64,000 nt of DNA from NCBI GenBank assembly GCA_026874595.1, contig CM049309.1:69858926-69922925 (forward strand), in the 5' to 3' direction. The notes below the pieces were generated by a model, which was given only the letters and a program-made list of their open reading frames with translations, was not told the DNA's origin and ran no database searches. Position numbers and translations under genes: made by a program. Shown here in pieces: positions 13,401-24,639 of the stretch (its first letter is position 1; every line of letters starts with the position of its first letter). The stretch comes from Sipunculus nudus. Lineage: Eukaryota > Annelida > Sipuncula > Golfingiida > Sipunculidae.

Positions 13401-16400
13401 ACCTACGAATCTGAAATTTGCCATACAGTTAGATGTCCCAAAAATCTCCTACCATGCCGAAAATTGGGTCAATAGGACTTCTTTCCTTCGAGATATTAAG
13501 GAAAAACTTCAATTTTTTAATAGAAATCTATTTTCACACTTTAGGACTGCCTAATATCAAAACCACTCATCTGGTTTTCTCCATATTTACCATAAATATT
13601 CCTCTATATAGTTCCTATGTACATGCCAGAAATTAAGTCAGTATTATTTAATTTAAAAAAGTTATGGACCCAAACATAATATACTTTGTAAAAAAATCAA
13701 GAAAGATATTTGGTCACTTAAGACCAAAAGTGTTAAAGGTAGGGACTTCTTTTCAGTTATACAACTTTAATTGATCAAAATTTAATTGTATACCAAAAAT
13801 TAGATCAAAATCTGTTAAATTTTTCTAAATATTGGCAAAAATATAAAATTGGTACCTTAAATTTTGCCCAAGTTTGACCATGACACGTTTTTTTCCTGTA
13901 AGTACTGTGGATTTAATTTTCACAGCATGTTTTTGTTGGCATTTTGTCTGTTAACACCAAAAATTTGAAACCAGTTAATGAAAAACTGTAGATTTTATTC
14001 AAGTTTTCAAGCACCATGTCACATCAAGTTTACATCAAGCTAGTGTTATGCAGTTTGCTAGAGCTCAGCTCCCCAGCTTCAGCTCTAAGTTCCTTAAATT
14101 TAGCATACAGTTAGATGTCTCCAAAATCCCCTACCATGCCAAGAATTTTATCACTAGGACTTAATTCCTTCGAAATATTAAAGAAAAACTTCATTTTTCC
14201 ATTAAAAACCCATTGTTACACTGTAAGACTGCCTAATATCAAAACCACTGATCTGACTTTGATCATATATAATATACATATTATTCTATACATTCGCTAT
14301 GCACATGCCAGATATGATGTCAGTATTGCGTAATTGTTTTTAAGTTATGGGCCCAAACATAATGCACTTTTTAAAAAATCAAGAAGTATATTTACTCCCT
14401 TAACAAGAGGATTGCTGAAGCTAGAGATTTTTTGTCAGGGCTGTAACATTATTTAATCAAGATTCAATTGAATACCAAAAATTAGTTCTGAATTTTTCAA
14501 ATTTAATAAGTTGTTATTATAAATATAAAATTAGTACCTTAAATTTTGCCCAACTTTGACCATGGCACGTTTGTTTCCTGAGAGCACTGTTGATATAATT
14601 TTCATATCATGCACACATAAGGATTTCATCTTTGTAGTTTAGAAAGCTGAAAGAAATTGGCCAAATATTGTAGCTTTTATTAATGTTTATATGAGACCAT
14701 GTCAGACCCAGTCTTAATCCAGCCCCTCTTCAGTCACCTGTATGTTGACCTTGTTGACCTTTCATCAGATTATGCATGCTTGAGCGAAGCATACACTGGG
14801 GCAGCCAGGCAGCTAATGCCCAGCCACAGTTGATCCAGGTGTCCAACCAAACTCATCTAGTAGTTGTTTTGAAAAACAACATAACAATAAACAATAAATT
14901 AATAATTTTGTATTGATTTTTTATAACAAATTAAAGAAAAATTAATAGAAAAGGAATTTGTTAGTTGATGAGTAACAGAAAATTAACTTGCAGTTACTGA
15001 TGATGTAAGAATCTTGTATGGATGGATAGAATGTCAATGTCAATGTTATTCCAAATAAAACCATGCAGTCACCTATGGTATTTTTCAGTGAAATTTTAAT
15101 GATAAAAAAATAAATCATATTATTCATTACAAATCATTAGGGATCATATGAAGGAAATTAATGATAGACAAAGATGCAGTTGATAATATTAATCTAGATT
15201 CCTACTGTGTCTAGTGCGTAGATTGATGTGAAAGTAGTCCAAAGTGAATATATTACATTTATTTTTTTTAAATATAAATAAAAGCCATAAAACCAGGTAC
15301 TTATGATCATTATTTAAATTTGTGAATTTTGTATATTCTGGATTCTCAACATCTTTGTTTGGCTAAAACTGAATAAATACTAGACATGGTGCGAATGCTT
15401 TGCAAATGTATTTGAATACGAATATTAATATGTACTGCATTAAAAAATTGTATTGCATAAGAATGGGAATTCAGGTAAAAATGAAAGTATTTGAATACCA
15501 GTGCAGATACTTTCATAATTTATTCATGAATGCATTCATGAATATATTCTATAATATTATTTCAATAATCATTTTAGTTATATTTTATTTTAAAAATCAT
15601 ATGATTTTCTTCTTATTATTTTTTTAAAATAAAAATTATATTGGCACAATATTTGTTATTAAATTTTAATAAATAGTTAAACTCTTTTATAATATGTGCT
15701 GCTTATAAGTTATATGGCCAAGTCTAAATGTGTGTGACAATAGCACTCCATTTGTTAAAAAAATAAATGAAATCAATCCTCTTCCCTGTCTCCAAAGATA
15801 CTATCAAAATCATACATAAGCTAAACACCAACAACTCATAATAAAGCTTGTATTTATTGCCACACAAAACAAGCATGTGCCTCTTTCCCAAATCATATTT
15901 TTTATCATATGTAACAGCTGAGCGCCGTGACCCATGGGTCCCTTGTTTCCCTTGGTGCATCATTGAATGGTTTTAGGCCACAGGTTTCATTTATTACACA
16001 GTACATATGCTTGAGCTCATGTCCATTATTCTATAATTTACAGTTTCATTTTAGCAGGGCCATTTTCTCTTAGCTTTTCAAATGCTTATATACATGAAAA
16101 ACCAAAAGAAATAAAAATATTTTGCAGTTGCTTAATTTTTCCAAAATTCAGCCGAGTGACTTGACCCATGGGTCCCTTGTTTATAAATGGGTGTCATAAA
16201 AGTTTTGTTATCATTTAAAAAGTCTATCTTTTGCTTTTGATTCTACAGACATGGGTTATATTCTCAAGATTCAAATTAGGCTACACAGTGTAAATGACAA
16301 TTCATCTGTGTAGACTGGGTGTTTTTTAAACTAAGGTTTTATTTTCACAATAATAGCCTTATCACAATTTGAAAATCCTCATAAACAAAATGCCAAACAC

Positions 16401-19094
16401 ATTAAGTCAAACTTGTGCGTGCATGTGAAAAGGATAAACTGAAAGGGTCTGTAATATTTATATTCTTAACATATTTTGCTTGTAATAATTTGACATATTG
16501 CAAACGTATTGTGCATTAAAAATGATGGAAATGTGTGAAATAAATGTACATGAATGTGATGTATGTTATGAATTATGATCAGTTACATGGTAGGAAATAT
16601 GACTAGCAGTCTGTCATACAAAGAAGCATCACTAACCAATTAATTTAAATTTGATGCAGGGTCCATTTGGTTGTCTAAACAGTGCCAGGTACGGTATTGC
16701 TTGGGGAACATTAGGAGCAGCAGAGTTCTGTTTAGAAACAGCCAGGCAGTACACACTGGACAGGTAAATGCTGTGCTCTTATAACTCATATGGTATGAGA
16801 GTAATAATGTAGTTATCACTCTTGGTACCACTTATTTCAAGATCAAGTCAAGCTAAATCTAATTCTTCTGTTTGTACTTAACCCCTTATAGCTCAATTGT
16901 TGTGATTTCTTCTTTCTTTATCACTATTGGTCTCCTCTTAGGTTCTCTATGTGAACAGTTTTTTCTTGAAAACATTTTCATTAAAAACACTTTTTTTCTG
17001 TAAAGTGTGCATTTTTATATTTTATCGTCCATCCGTTTACTTATATCTTATGATATCTGTAATTGTTTTATAAAAAATCTTTTTTTCACACCTAAAATGG
17101 CACTTAATCTTGTTAGTTCTTTTAAATAAAATCTTTTTTCAATTGTATGTTTTTAATAGGCACCAGTTTGGACGTCCACTTGCCAACAACCAGTTAATAC
17201 AGAAAAAGATGGCTGACATGTTGACAGAAATTTCTATCGCTCTACAGTCATGTGTTCAGGTTGGCAGGCTCAAGGATGAGGGAAAGTGAGTCAGGGGCAA
17301 ACAGTAGTTGTGAATATTTATTATACATTAAGGAAGACTTTATATTCATTTCTTATATTCAGTTCCATAAATATTATACCATATTTTTGTTTCGCCTCTT
17401 GGAATTGGGGACATTGATTTGGGTTTATCTGTCTGTGCGTCCATCAGGTTTTAGTTTCCATGTGATAACTTTCCTAAATATTATCCGATTTCATTCAAAT
17501 TGGCTCATTGATTGTTCTCATGCTTACCTTGGCTGGGATTTGTCTTGGAGTGTCTGTCTTAAAAGATAATAATAGAATATGATATTTCATTTTTTATATG
17601 AATCAGCACATTTAGTTTCACTAATCACCAACAGGTGTCGCTAGCGGTGGACAAATTACTTGAATTTAGAATGAAGGAACTGCCAGATGCTGCCAGCTGT
17701 TGAGTGTGGTTAAAACTATTTGCCCTTAGTCACCACAGACTTTAAAATCATCCTAGATTGAAGGCGGAAGAGAAGGACATTAATTCCTTGAATTTGCTTC
17801 TTTTTTTTTTAATTTCATTTTTATATCAAGGCAGATTTTGAATTCAGCTAGATGAGATTGCAGTTGTGATCTCACCAAAACACATTTAAAACCTGCCTTG
17901 ATATCATTCTCGACTGTGACTTATAAATGGCTCAGGCATGACCTAAGCTGTGGTAGGCATGAAATTTCTCAGGCATCATATGGTTGTAATTATCCATACA
18001 ATTTTACAGTCTTTATATATGATATCGAATATAAAATCATATGAAGTAATTCTTTAATCATAGTTATTGCTTGCCTATTCCCTGTCCTCACTGACATAAG
18101 ACAATGGATAAATATATATATGCAATTCTTTTTTAGGGCAACACCAGAGATGATTTCAATGATCAAGCGTAACTCTTGTGGAAAGTCCCTGGATATCGCT
18201 CGTATGGCCAGGGACATGCTGGGAGGGAATGGAATCTGTGATGAATACCATATCATCAGGCATGTCATGAACTTGGAATCCGTCAACACATATGAAGGTA
18301 TTATTTATTAATAATTAATATTTATAAAAAAATTCAAACATCAGTCATGTCATGAACTTAGAATCAGTCAACTGGTGATGGTATTATTTGCAGTCATGTT
18401 TGTATGTTATTTACAGAGAAACTGATAAGTGAGAAGAAATGCATGATTTTTTTTCCAGTGCACTTTTTATGAGGAGATATTGAAACAAAAAATTTAATTT
18501 ACTGTTGCATTCATGTATTAAAGCAACTTATTTCATATCAACCCTTTGTGTGAGATGGTGTTCATGTATTACTGATATAAAAACATGTTCACAATGAATT
18601 TAATAACACTATTGCAAGAAAAGATAAACTTTTTTTAATTAAAGTTAACTTTGTTGGTTTGATTTAGAAAAAAATACTGTAGATAAATATTGTTAACAGA
18701 CCATAATGTTGACAGACAATAGCAAAGACATTAATTTTGACTTAATAATATAATTTTAACTGAATAATGAAGACTACCATCCACTGTTTATGGAAAGTTC
18801 TCTGATTAAAAAATAACCAATTTAAAACCTGAACCTCAGCTATGAGATAGAAACATTGTGCTCAAGTTTACTAGATACGAACAGAACATAAATATAGAGG
18901 ATGAAAACTTCAGTGGTAATACACTTCTGACAGTGTGTAAAGTATATAAGTCTCAAAACATCTTTTATTGGTGTTTTAATCCATCAGTATCGTGAGCATT
19001 TGTTCATTGTATAAATCCTTGTTTTTCAGGTACCCATGATATTCATGCACTCATACTGGGGAGGGCCATCACAGGGCTACAAGCATTCGTGTAA
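2696..19094 (+). CDS. GCDH: Glutaryl-CoA dehydrogenase, mitochondrial; complete gene, ten coding exons
   Basis: FAD-dependent matrix enzyme that oxidises and decarboxylates glutaryl-CoA to crotonyl-CoA in lysine, hydroxylysine and tryptophan breakdown, passing electrons to ETF. The ten exons give 1263 nt (420 residues plus stop); human GCDH has 438. The N-terminus ([15 protein letters not shown]...) is basic, lacks acidic residues and looks like a matrix-targeting peptide. Acyl-CoA dehydrogenase signature 1 is [13 protein letters not shown] (residues 161-173), with His where the general family has a small residue, common in GCDHs. Signature 2 lies around [16 protein letters not shown] (372-387). 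The catalytic base is predicted as Glu399 in NTYEGT, matching human Glu414. The order and phase of all ten exons close without a frameshift. The introns are filled by family C repeats. The start is the first ATG after FARSA and begins the targeting peptide. Confidence 0.95.
3468..4870 (+). mobile_element. Family C element, 5' end and body, 3' end not found
   Basis: Starts with the family C hairpin: AGCTCAGCTGACT and AGTCATCTGAGCT around an ATA loop (3469-3497), then CTTTGTCCATCATCTGGCC. The body matches other copies (for example the block around CATACAGTTAGATG at 13426). A block near 4236-4320 (CTAGCTGATTACATAAC ... GGCTCCCTTTGCC) is repeated at 4790-4860, a direct duplication. No GACCCATGGGTC 3' end follows, so the copy is 3'-truncated or rearranged. 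It lies in GCDH intron 1. Confidence 0.65.
4371..4422. repeat. AT microsatellite
   Basis: Fifty-two bp of perfect AT dinucleotides, inside the family C body in GCDH intron 1. Confidence 0.95.
4905..5480. repeat. Degenerate 120-130-bp tandem repeat, about five units
   Basis: Units recur with variants of TGTACACAAGACTG (near 4914, 5040, 5165, 5292, 5416) followed by CCACCTACAAT-like sequence and a TGTCC or TATTCC block. The same motifs occur at 21720-21860 inside another family C copy, so this is probably the internal repeat core of family C. A long open frame over it (4902-5168) is a repeat artefact. Confidence 0.6.
5481..6448 (+). other. GCDH: GCDH intron 1, 3' part
   Basis: AT-rich intron with no recognised feature other than the exon 2 acceptor. 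Confidence 0.6.
6449..6586 (+). CDS. GCDH: GCDH exon 2
   Basis: Residues 28-73 ([18 protein letters not shown] ... [12 protein letters not shown]), the N-terminal helical domain. The acceptor CACACCCAG at 6448 is the only nearby AG that keeps frame with exon 1; the donor is GTAAGT at 6587. Confidence 0.85.
6587..7591 (+). other. GCDH: GCDH intron 2
   Basis: AT-rich, no recognisable exon, repeat family or RNA gene. An open frame at 6823-7140 has no family resemblance and no coding signal that I can see. Confidence 0.6.
7592..7715 (+). CDS. GCDH: GCDH exon 3
   Basis: Codes [18 protein letters not shown] through [14 protein letters not shown], very close to human ([17 protein letters not shown]). 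Acceptor TTTTCAG at 7591, donor GTAATC at 7716, ending in phase 2. Confidence 0.95.
7716..8882 (+). other. GCDH: GCDH introns 3 and 4 (flanking exon 4)
   Basis: Introns 7716-8336 and 8447-8882. Apart from a short poly-C/poly-A patch near 7750 nothing is recognisable. Confidence 0.6.
8337..8446 (+). CDS. GCDH: GCDH exon 4
   Basis: Codes [18 protein letters not shown] then [35 protein letters not shown] is nearly identical to human GCDH. Acceptor TTACAG at 8336, donor GTATTC at 8447, phase 1. Confidence 0.95.
8883..9012 (+). CDS. GCDH: GCDH exon 5 (FAD/substrate signature 1)
   Basis: Codes [20 protein letters not shown] followed by [20 protein letters not shown] and TKSW. Contains acyl-CoA dehydrogenase signature 1. 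Acceptor CTTTTAG at 8882; donor GTAAGT at 9013, phase 2, splitting the Trp codon. Confidence 0.95.
9287..9301. promoter_or_regulatory. Perfect ERE-like palindrome
   Basis: AGGTCACTGTGACCT is an inverted repeat of AGGTCA with a 3-bp spacer, the consensus steroid-receptor (estrogen-response type) element. It is inside a family C repeat, so it may be repeat-derived and without function. Confidence 0.35.
9750..10505. repeat. Array of tandem AGGTCA half-sites, about 145-bp period
   Basis: Sequences close to AGGTCAAAGGTCAAGGTCA recur near 9755, 9895, 10040, 10189, 10330 and 10479, each followed by CACAGG or a variant. Between them are ATTTTAAGCCAAACTTTTCAT and TAGCTGACTTGCCAATA-like blocks, also found in the larger array at 36020-37200. 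Confidence 0.8.
11003..11365 (+). other. GCDH: GCDH intron 5, 3' end
   Basis: Unremarkable AT-rich intron between the family C element and exon 6. Confidence 0.6.
11366..11588 (+). CDS. GCDH: GCDH exon 6
   Basis: The largest exon (223 nt). Codes [20 protein letters not shown], then [20 protein letters not shown] and [19 protein letters not shown], the beta-barrel domain. Acceptor CTTTCAG at 11365, donor GTAGGT at 11589, phase 0. Confidence 0.95.
12775..12796. repeat. Poly-C tract (22 C) in family C
   Basis: A pure C run followed by TTGACAGGCCTATAAATAAG and AATCTTATAATT. The 22497-22517 run precedes similar sequence. Confidence 0.9.
13314..15946 (+). mobile_element. Family C element, both ends present
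   Basis: The 5' hairpin at 13315 has arms AGCTCAGCTGACT and AGTCATCTGAGCT. The 3' end is CAGCTGAGCGCCGTGACCCA then TGGGTCCCTTGT, where CAGCTGAGC is the inverted copy of the 5' arm and GACCCATGGGTC the terminal palindrome. The body holds two direct copies of the block starting near 13430 and 14112 (about 680 bp apart). No transposase or helicase is encoded, so it is non-autonomous. Confidence 0.75.
16660..16763 (+). CDS. GCDH: GCDH exon 7
   Basis: Codes [20 protein letters not shown] and [14 protein letters not shown], the start of the C-terminal helical domain. Human has [20 protein letters not shown]. Acceptor GATGCAG at 16659, donor GTAAAT at 16764, phase 2. Confidence 0.95.
16764..18136 (+). 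other. GCDH: GCDH introns 7 and 8 (flanking exon 8)
   Basis: Introns 16764-17159 and 17286-18136. The second has a repeat-like segment from about 17385 (TTTCGCCTCTTGGAATTGGG, then TCTGTCTGTGCGTCCATC) that resembles the start of an interspersed repeat, but no matching 3' end was found. Confidence 0.5.
17160..17285 (+). CDS. GCDH: GCDH exon 8
   Basis: Codes [20 protein letters not shown] then [20 protein letters not shown]. The Q-F-G-x-P-x-A-x-x-Q-x-x-Q-K motif contacts FAD in this family. Acceptor TTAATAG at 17159, donor GTGAGT at 17286, phase 2. Confidence 0.95.
18137..18297 (+). CDS. GCDH: GCDH exon 9 (signature 2, catalytic Glu)
   Basis: Codes [20 protein letters not shown], then [20 protein letters not shown] and [10 protein letters not shown]. 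Holds acyl-CoA dehydrogenase signature 2 and ends with the codon of predicted catalytic base Glu399. Acceptor TTTTTAG at 18136, donor GTATTA at 18298, phase 1. Confidence 0.95.
18298..19029 (+). other. GCDH: GCDH intron 9
   Basis: Short intron. CATGTCATGAACTTGGAATC from exon 9 is partly echoed at about 18345 (CATGTCATGAACTTAGAATC), a small duplication of exon sequence into the intron that is not in a spliceable context. Confidence 0.5.
19030..19094 (+). CDS. GCDH: GCDH exon 10 and stop
   Basis: Codes [20 protein letters not shown], then V and TAA at 19092-19094. The protein stops three residues earlier than human, which ends TASK after QAF. Acceptor TTTTTCAG at 19029. Confidence 0.95.
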
Positions 19095-21040
19095 CAGACA
19101 TCTTGAAAATGAACAGCTCAACCCATGGTCACTACAGAAACTTTCATATACATTAGTTTGAGTCACTTCTCTTTTCATCTCCCAGTGGAATGTACCACCA
19201 AGCAGTCCGTTATATCATAAAACATAAGGAAGTGGGTATAATTAAATAGCACTACTTTTTATTGATTGACTGTATATTAGTATGAATTTCCAATTCTTAA
19301 TAAATACTTGGTTCAATGAAGTATTAGTTGATAGATAACTCAGAGCAGATTCACAAAGAATATCAGCATTAAAAATGTTGGATGTTAATGACTTCATCCT
19401 CTTCCTCCTTTTGTTTGCTTTTTATCAGCATATATAAAGAAATGTAGTTCTTCATAACACTGTTGTTTTGACATAATGAAGAGTGTTCATGTTTAATGTT
19501 ATTAGTAATAACTGCATGGTTCCCTTCCACAGATCAGGTTATAATATTATAATATTTCATTTCATTGAAAATATTGAAAAAAAATGGGTTTGCTCCTAAC
19601 CCACAGGAGGAGTTTTTAATTGCCATAGTGTCCATTTTGATGTTATAATTGTTATTTCAGGAGAAAAATCCTGCACAGGTTCAGAATATGAAATGAGTAA
19701 TCATATTAAATTTGAACAAATATATGCAATGATAATGATAAAAAAATGTAATTATAGCTATCTCTGACTATTGTTCTGCATTCAAAATCTACAAGTTATT
19801 AGCAAAATGGATAAAAATCACATACCAAAAAAGGGTAAAGAATAAAGACTGATTTTATTTAGTCACTTTTTATAACCAGTATTATGTGAGATAAAGGCAT
19901 AAACAATGAAATACAGTTTGAGAGAGATAGGAGTGTTTCAGCTTAAAAATATGGTTTGAGAGTATCTTGATACTGATGCATGTTTCTCATTCTTAACTGT
20001 TCAGTATACTATTCTTCAAAGTAAAGATATGTTTAGATTGAGAGAGCATATGTAATGTGGTGAGATTATGTGTATGTTGGTGTGTGTGTGTGTATTTACA
20101 GAATGGTTCATGGCTGTTGAACTGATATGAAATGAACGTTAATACTCAATAATTGAACTGGTTATTGTGTTCCAAATCTTTGACAAATGCGAGGTCTTAG
20201 AGGAGATTAGACTTGCCTGTGTTTGGTAAATGTCATGGATACAAAAACATTTTTGTAAAGACAGAGCCTTATATTTATCTTTGTTTACTTTTAAAAATAA
20301 AAAAAATATATAAAAAATTGTGTTAATATGGTATATTCTTAGTGGACAAATTTTGTTTCATGGCTATAATATGTACTTTGTTGGTATATTTACTAAGGAA
20401 AAAGAATATGTGGAAAATAAAGTTCCCCCGAAAATGCTTTACTCAGGTTTGAGAGGTTTTGAACTGTATTGTGGGACAGGACAAAATATTTAAAATCAGT
20501 GTCTTTGTTCCACTAACTTCTTAATTCTTATTCTTTTCATTTTGTCACTTCTGAACTTAATTGAAATATAAACTTGTTGAATGGTTTGTTACCATGCATT
20601 GTTATTTTCATTTAAAATGACTATGTTAGGGCTCTATAGGAGTATAAAGTCGGCTCATGTTGGCTAGTAAATAATCTGCTGCAAAACGGATCAGCATGAG
20701 GAAATTCGATATTGCTAGCTTGGAAACCCTGTTTTATCGTTGATTATAAGAGTGAAATAAATACAGCTCTTTTAAATGACAAAAAAATGATATTTTTAGT
20801 TGTTTCCAGTGAATGTGTTTGTTAGTTATAAGAATTTGTGGCATTTAATACAATTATAAATATATAACTTAATGATAAAATGTTCTTGTCTGGGTCTTAA
20901 AGCCAATGAGTTTCCTGCTGATTGTGCAATTTACAATGACTGTGTAAAAGATATTTAACTGAATCTCTAAAAAAAGACAAAAGCTATGTATATAATGCTT
21001 TTGTACATGTAAAGCAATAAAGATAAAAACACTTTCTGGT
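19095..21040 (+). other. GCDH: GCDH 3' UTR (end uncertain)
   Basis: AT-rich DNA without further open frames after the GCDH stop. AATAAA hexamers occur at 19841-19846, 20416-20421 and 21016-21021. The last is followed by GT/T-rich sequence and then by repeat DNA, so it is the likeliest distal poly(A) signal. Alternative polyadenylation at the earlier ones is possible. Confidence 0.55.
21016..21021 (+). promoter_or_regulatory. GCDH: Candidate distal poly(A) signal of GCDH
   Basis: Canonical AATAAA followed within 15-40 nt by TTCTGGTGTCC and a T-run, and close to the start of a family C repeat at about 21112. Confidence 0.45.
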
Positions 21041-22496
21041 GTCCATTGATTTGTACTGTTTTTTTCAAATTCATTGTTTTTACACTGCAGTTTATGGGAT
21101 GATTTGTCTGTTGTTAAGTCATCTGCGCCATAGGATTGGTCCTTTGCTCATCATCTGGCAGTCCATTAACAGGGCATGTTTTAAAATGGTTGGACTGACA
21201 AATCGAAAATTCAGTTGACATACGGTTAGTTGTCCCAAAGTTCTCCAACCTAACCTAAACTGAGTCATTGATTTCGTTCCTTCGAGAAATTAAGGAAAAA
21301 CCTCTGTTTTCCATGAAGTAAAATCCTGTTGTTACACTTCTAGGGTGTCATATATTAAAATCACTTGCATTTTGTTTAGATTTGACATACATTATATTCC
21401 TATGTACTTGCCAGATTTAAAGTCAATAATGCATAATTTTATCTGCCAAAATAGAGTTCTGCGGCATTTGTTTCCAGAGAACTCCTCTGAGAACCTTGGA
21501 CCGATTTTTCCAAAACCTAGCATAATTATTGAGTAACATGTGAACTGATGCCCAAGAAAGACTGGTGGTGCCACCTGCAACCCTTTTTGTGCACTTTGAA
21601 TCTGGATGTCTTGGTCATAACAGCTCATATCTCAGGAGTAGTTTGACAATGTTCAGTGCCTATTGGTTCAAAGTATAGGTATGAAATTTACATGTTTATC
21701 TGTCTTGGATAGCTTTGTTGTAGACTAAACAGGTGGCACCACCTACCGTTCCGTTTTTGTAGGACACATTGGTTCACTTTTTCTCAGTAGTAGTCTTGGA
21801 ATGTTTTATTTTGTACACAAGACTGCTTTTGCCACCTACAATAAATTTCATCTCTTATCCATTTGTAGATCTGGGTTTTTTTTGTAAAAATTGCACATAT
21901 ATGCGGAGCCTAATTGGCATCTCTGATACCACTTATTTAGAGTCGTGTCAAGTCAGGAACATTCAATGCCTTACTTTACCTATACCTCTGTGATTTGGCA
22001 AATACCAAATAGTGTAGTTGCTTGTCGGACCTGAACACAACGTACCTTGTCAAAACATCAGGAAATATATTTCTCACTTGGCATGGTAACTGTTTAGCCG
22101 GAGACTCTTTTTTTTAATGATAAAACTTAATTTAATGAAAACTTAATTGTATGCCAGAAATTAAAACAGAGCTTGTGATATTTTTCAAGTTATTAACATA
22201 AATGTAAAATGATTACCTCAACTTTTATACAACATCTACATAAATATATAAAACTGTTGATTTAATTTTCTCAGCATATATACAAAGGGTCAAATCTGAA
22301 ATTGGAAAGGAATTCAAAAAGTGTAGATTTTATTAAAGTTTTGAAACACCATAACAATTATTGTTTACATCAAGCCAACCCAATCCTGATGTGTGCAGTG
22401 AGTGCTGGAGCCCTCACCTACATAAGCTGTTATGTAATTTGCTTCACTCTACACAGTTTGCTCCCTTTGCTCAGATGAGCAAAGCTTCCCCTTAAG

Positions 22497-22517
22497 CCCC
22501 CCCCCCCCCCCCCCCCC
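22497..22517. repeat. Poly-C tract (21 C) in family C
   Basis: C run followed by CATGATGCGGATGCATAATT and AAGATGAATCTTATAATTT, similar to what follows the tract at 12775. Confidence 0.9.
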
Positions 22518-22864
22518 ATGATGCGGATGCATAATTAAGATGAATCTTATAATTTCTATGTTTAATTCATTTTCTGGACTTTTGCTTCATTTTAGAATTT
22601 GTTTTGTATTACAACGGGTTACAATGAGTGCAGATTTAATTGTATCCAAAACGTTATGTACTGCTATAAACGTGTGGATGTTCATGGTGTGGAAATTCTT
22701 GCTTCAGTAAAGTTGTTGACTGTTTTTCTTTTTTATTGTGTTAAATTCAGTATTGAATTATATTTGAGATAATATTTAGCATAATGATGTTTTTCCCTCA
22801 ACAAACAATGAGTGTACCTGATTTGAAAATTTTTAATAAATTATACCTCTTAGCTTTTCAAATG

Positions 22865-22866
<2 letters not shown>

Positions 22867-22908
<42 letters not shown>
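22867..22908. repeat. AT microsatellite
   Basis: About 42 bp of AT dinucleotides in the 3' part of a family C copy. Confidence 0.95.
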
Positions 22909-22911
<3 letters not shown>

Positions 22912-23005
22912 GAAATAATAATATAAATATTATATTATTAATATATTGCATTTGCTAACATTTGACAAAATACAGCTGAGCGCCCTGACCCATGGGTCCC
23001 TTATT

Positions 23006-23706
23006 ATAATAATGGTAAACATATGCAAAGCTATCGTGGCTGCATCCCTATTGTCTTCCTTATTAATATTAATATATCATTTTGACTCTTAAAATACTGC
23101 AAGTCTGAAACTTGCATACTAGTTAGTTGCGCTGTTTTCAAGTGTGCCCGATTCAGCCAACCAGCCGCAGTCACCAATCGTTCATGGTGCCGCCATCTGG
23201 CGTGGAAAGTTATTACAAAATCATCCCCGGCCACAGACAAATGATTTAGTTGTGGTTAAAATTCTTTTGTATACGAGATAAAGCTATGCAAAGTTTATGC
23301 ACATGCGAAAGGTCAGGATAATGCATGCAACCGCTCTTGGAACATGTCTGAAATACATGTACATCCAAAATAGATACAAGGATTGACACCAGGAAAACGA
23401 TTGAAGATGTAGTTCATAGAACCTCCCCCCCCCCCCCCCCCCCGTACCTACCTCACGCTCCAGTTAATCTCAATTGTTATAACTGACCCCGCTAATAATA
23501 TAATATATTGTTTAATTATGATCTGAGTAACTGTACTATTGCGACCTATTTTTGGGTCGCAAATATATATGGCTTTAACTTAAGTTATGTTTAGAAAAAC
23601 GATCGGCATAAATCAGATGTAAAATGTCGGTAGTCTCAAGCTGTAGTGGACATTTTTGTCCTTTATTTCTAATAGACCCAGTCCTTAATATGATATATTA
23701 TAATTG
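23006..23706. other. Intergenic, GCDH to AP3D1, first part
   Basis: No gene recognised. Contains a 19-C run (23425-23443). Confidence 0.6.
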
Positions 23707-24052
23707 TTACCTCTCTCAAGGGGTGGGGGTTATGTTTTTGGCGGCGTGGTTTGCCTGTCTGTTTTTTTGTCTGTTATCAAAATGACTAAAACGTTATTTA
23801 CAGACTTTGATGAAATTTTCAGGATAGCTCGGCATTCATACAAGGAAAAAATGATTAAATTTTGGGGGTGTTCTGACAATTCATATGGGGATACTGAGCT
23901 GCCTTGTTAAGTGCATTGCCACTAGATATAGCTATAGCGTTCAGTGATTTGTCAAGCTGTGTTTATCACATGAATCTAGATCTGACAATGCCATAAGGTG
24001 GTAAGGTGCTGCATTGGCGGAGGTCAGCACTCTCTTAGTGCAAATTTCTAGT
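23707..24052 (+). mobile_element. Family D element, short, both ends present
   Basis: Starts ACCTCTCTCAAGGGGTGGGG (23708 on) and ends with GGCGGAGGT (24016-24024), a hairpin with arms GCACT and AGTGC around CTCTT (24027-24041), then AAATTTCTAG and T. The 5' ACCTCTCTC is a degenerate inverted partner of GGCGGAGGT (ideal ACCTCCGCC). Flanked by T on both sides. About 346 bp, non-coding. Confidence 0.65.
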
Positions 24053-24639
24053 TTTCATTTAAATTTGTTGACATCTAGAATTTTAGTCATGGTACTGCCA
24101 GTTTGAGAATACCTCCGAGGTTTATTGTTATTCCCGAATCAGAGGAAAAAAGCAAACTGATATATCTTGACATATTGACAGTGTGTTTAAGTCTACGAAG
24201 AAGCTGAATATTTTTTGGTTCAAATTAAGTTAAAACCAAAAAAAAAAAAAAATCCTCTAAAAATAAATTTACGTAGTACCCTCATTGTAAATTCTTCCTC
24301 CTTTTAATTCTATTTAGTATTCCGTTTACTTTATTTTACAAAGAGAAAAGAAAACACTCATGCATGCAGAGAAGTAGACAAATAATGTGCACTCAGTGGT
24401 ACTTCATATGACCTGAAGGTTGTTTAAAAAAGTAGCTAGAATTTTTTTAGCTAAATTTCAAAGGAAATGAATAGGAACACTAGCATGAAGTACGAATGTT
24501 TTTCCCAAAGTTCATATTTTGACGTGTTTTATAATTAACAGGGAAACTAAAATTATATTTATTTGCTTCCGACTTTGTTTTTGAAGGACTCTGAACTTGG
24601 ACTCGAACCCCTAGGGCTCGGACATAAACTAAAATTTCT

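Larger units (their letters stand above)
11970..16180 (+). mobile_element. Outer family C copy, 5' truncated, interrupted by another copy
   Basis: Family C body starts near 11975 (CCTACGAATTTTGCATACAG) without a recognisable 5' hairpin. A family C 3' end, GCCGAGTGACTTGACCCATG then GGTCCCTTGT, closes at about 16180 and is preceded by CTTAGCTTTTCAAATGCT, also found before the 3' end at 22851. The complete copy at 13314-15946 lies between these parts, suggesting an insertion into an older copy. All of this is GCDH intron 6. Confidence 0.5.
21112..23005 (+). mobile_element. Family C element, old copy with decayed 5' end
   Basis: AAGTCATCTGCGCCATAGG near 21115 matches the second arm of the 5' hairpin; the first arm is lost. 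The body has TGGTGGTGCCACCTGC (21564, a decayed form of the shared palindrome), a 21-C tract (22497-22517) and an AT microsatellite (22867-22908). The 3' end is CAGCTGAGCGCCCTGACCCA then TGGGTCCCTTATT. Lies just downstream of GCDH. Confidence 0.65.
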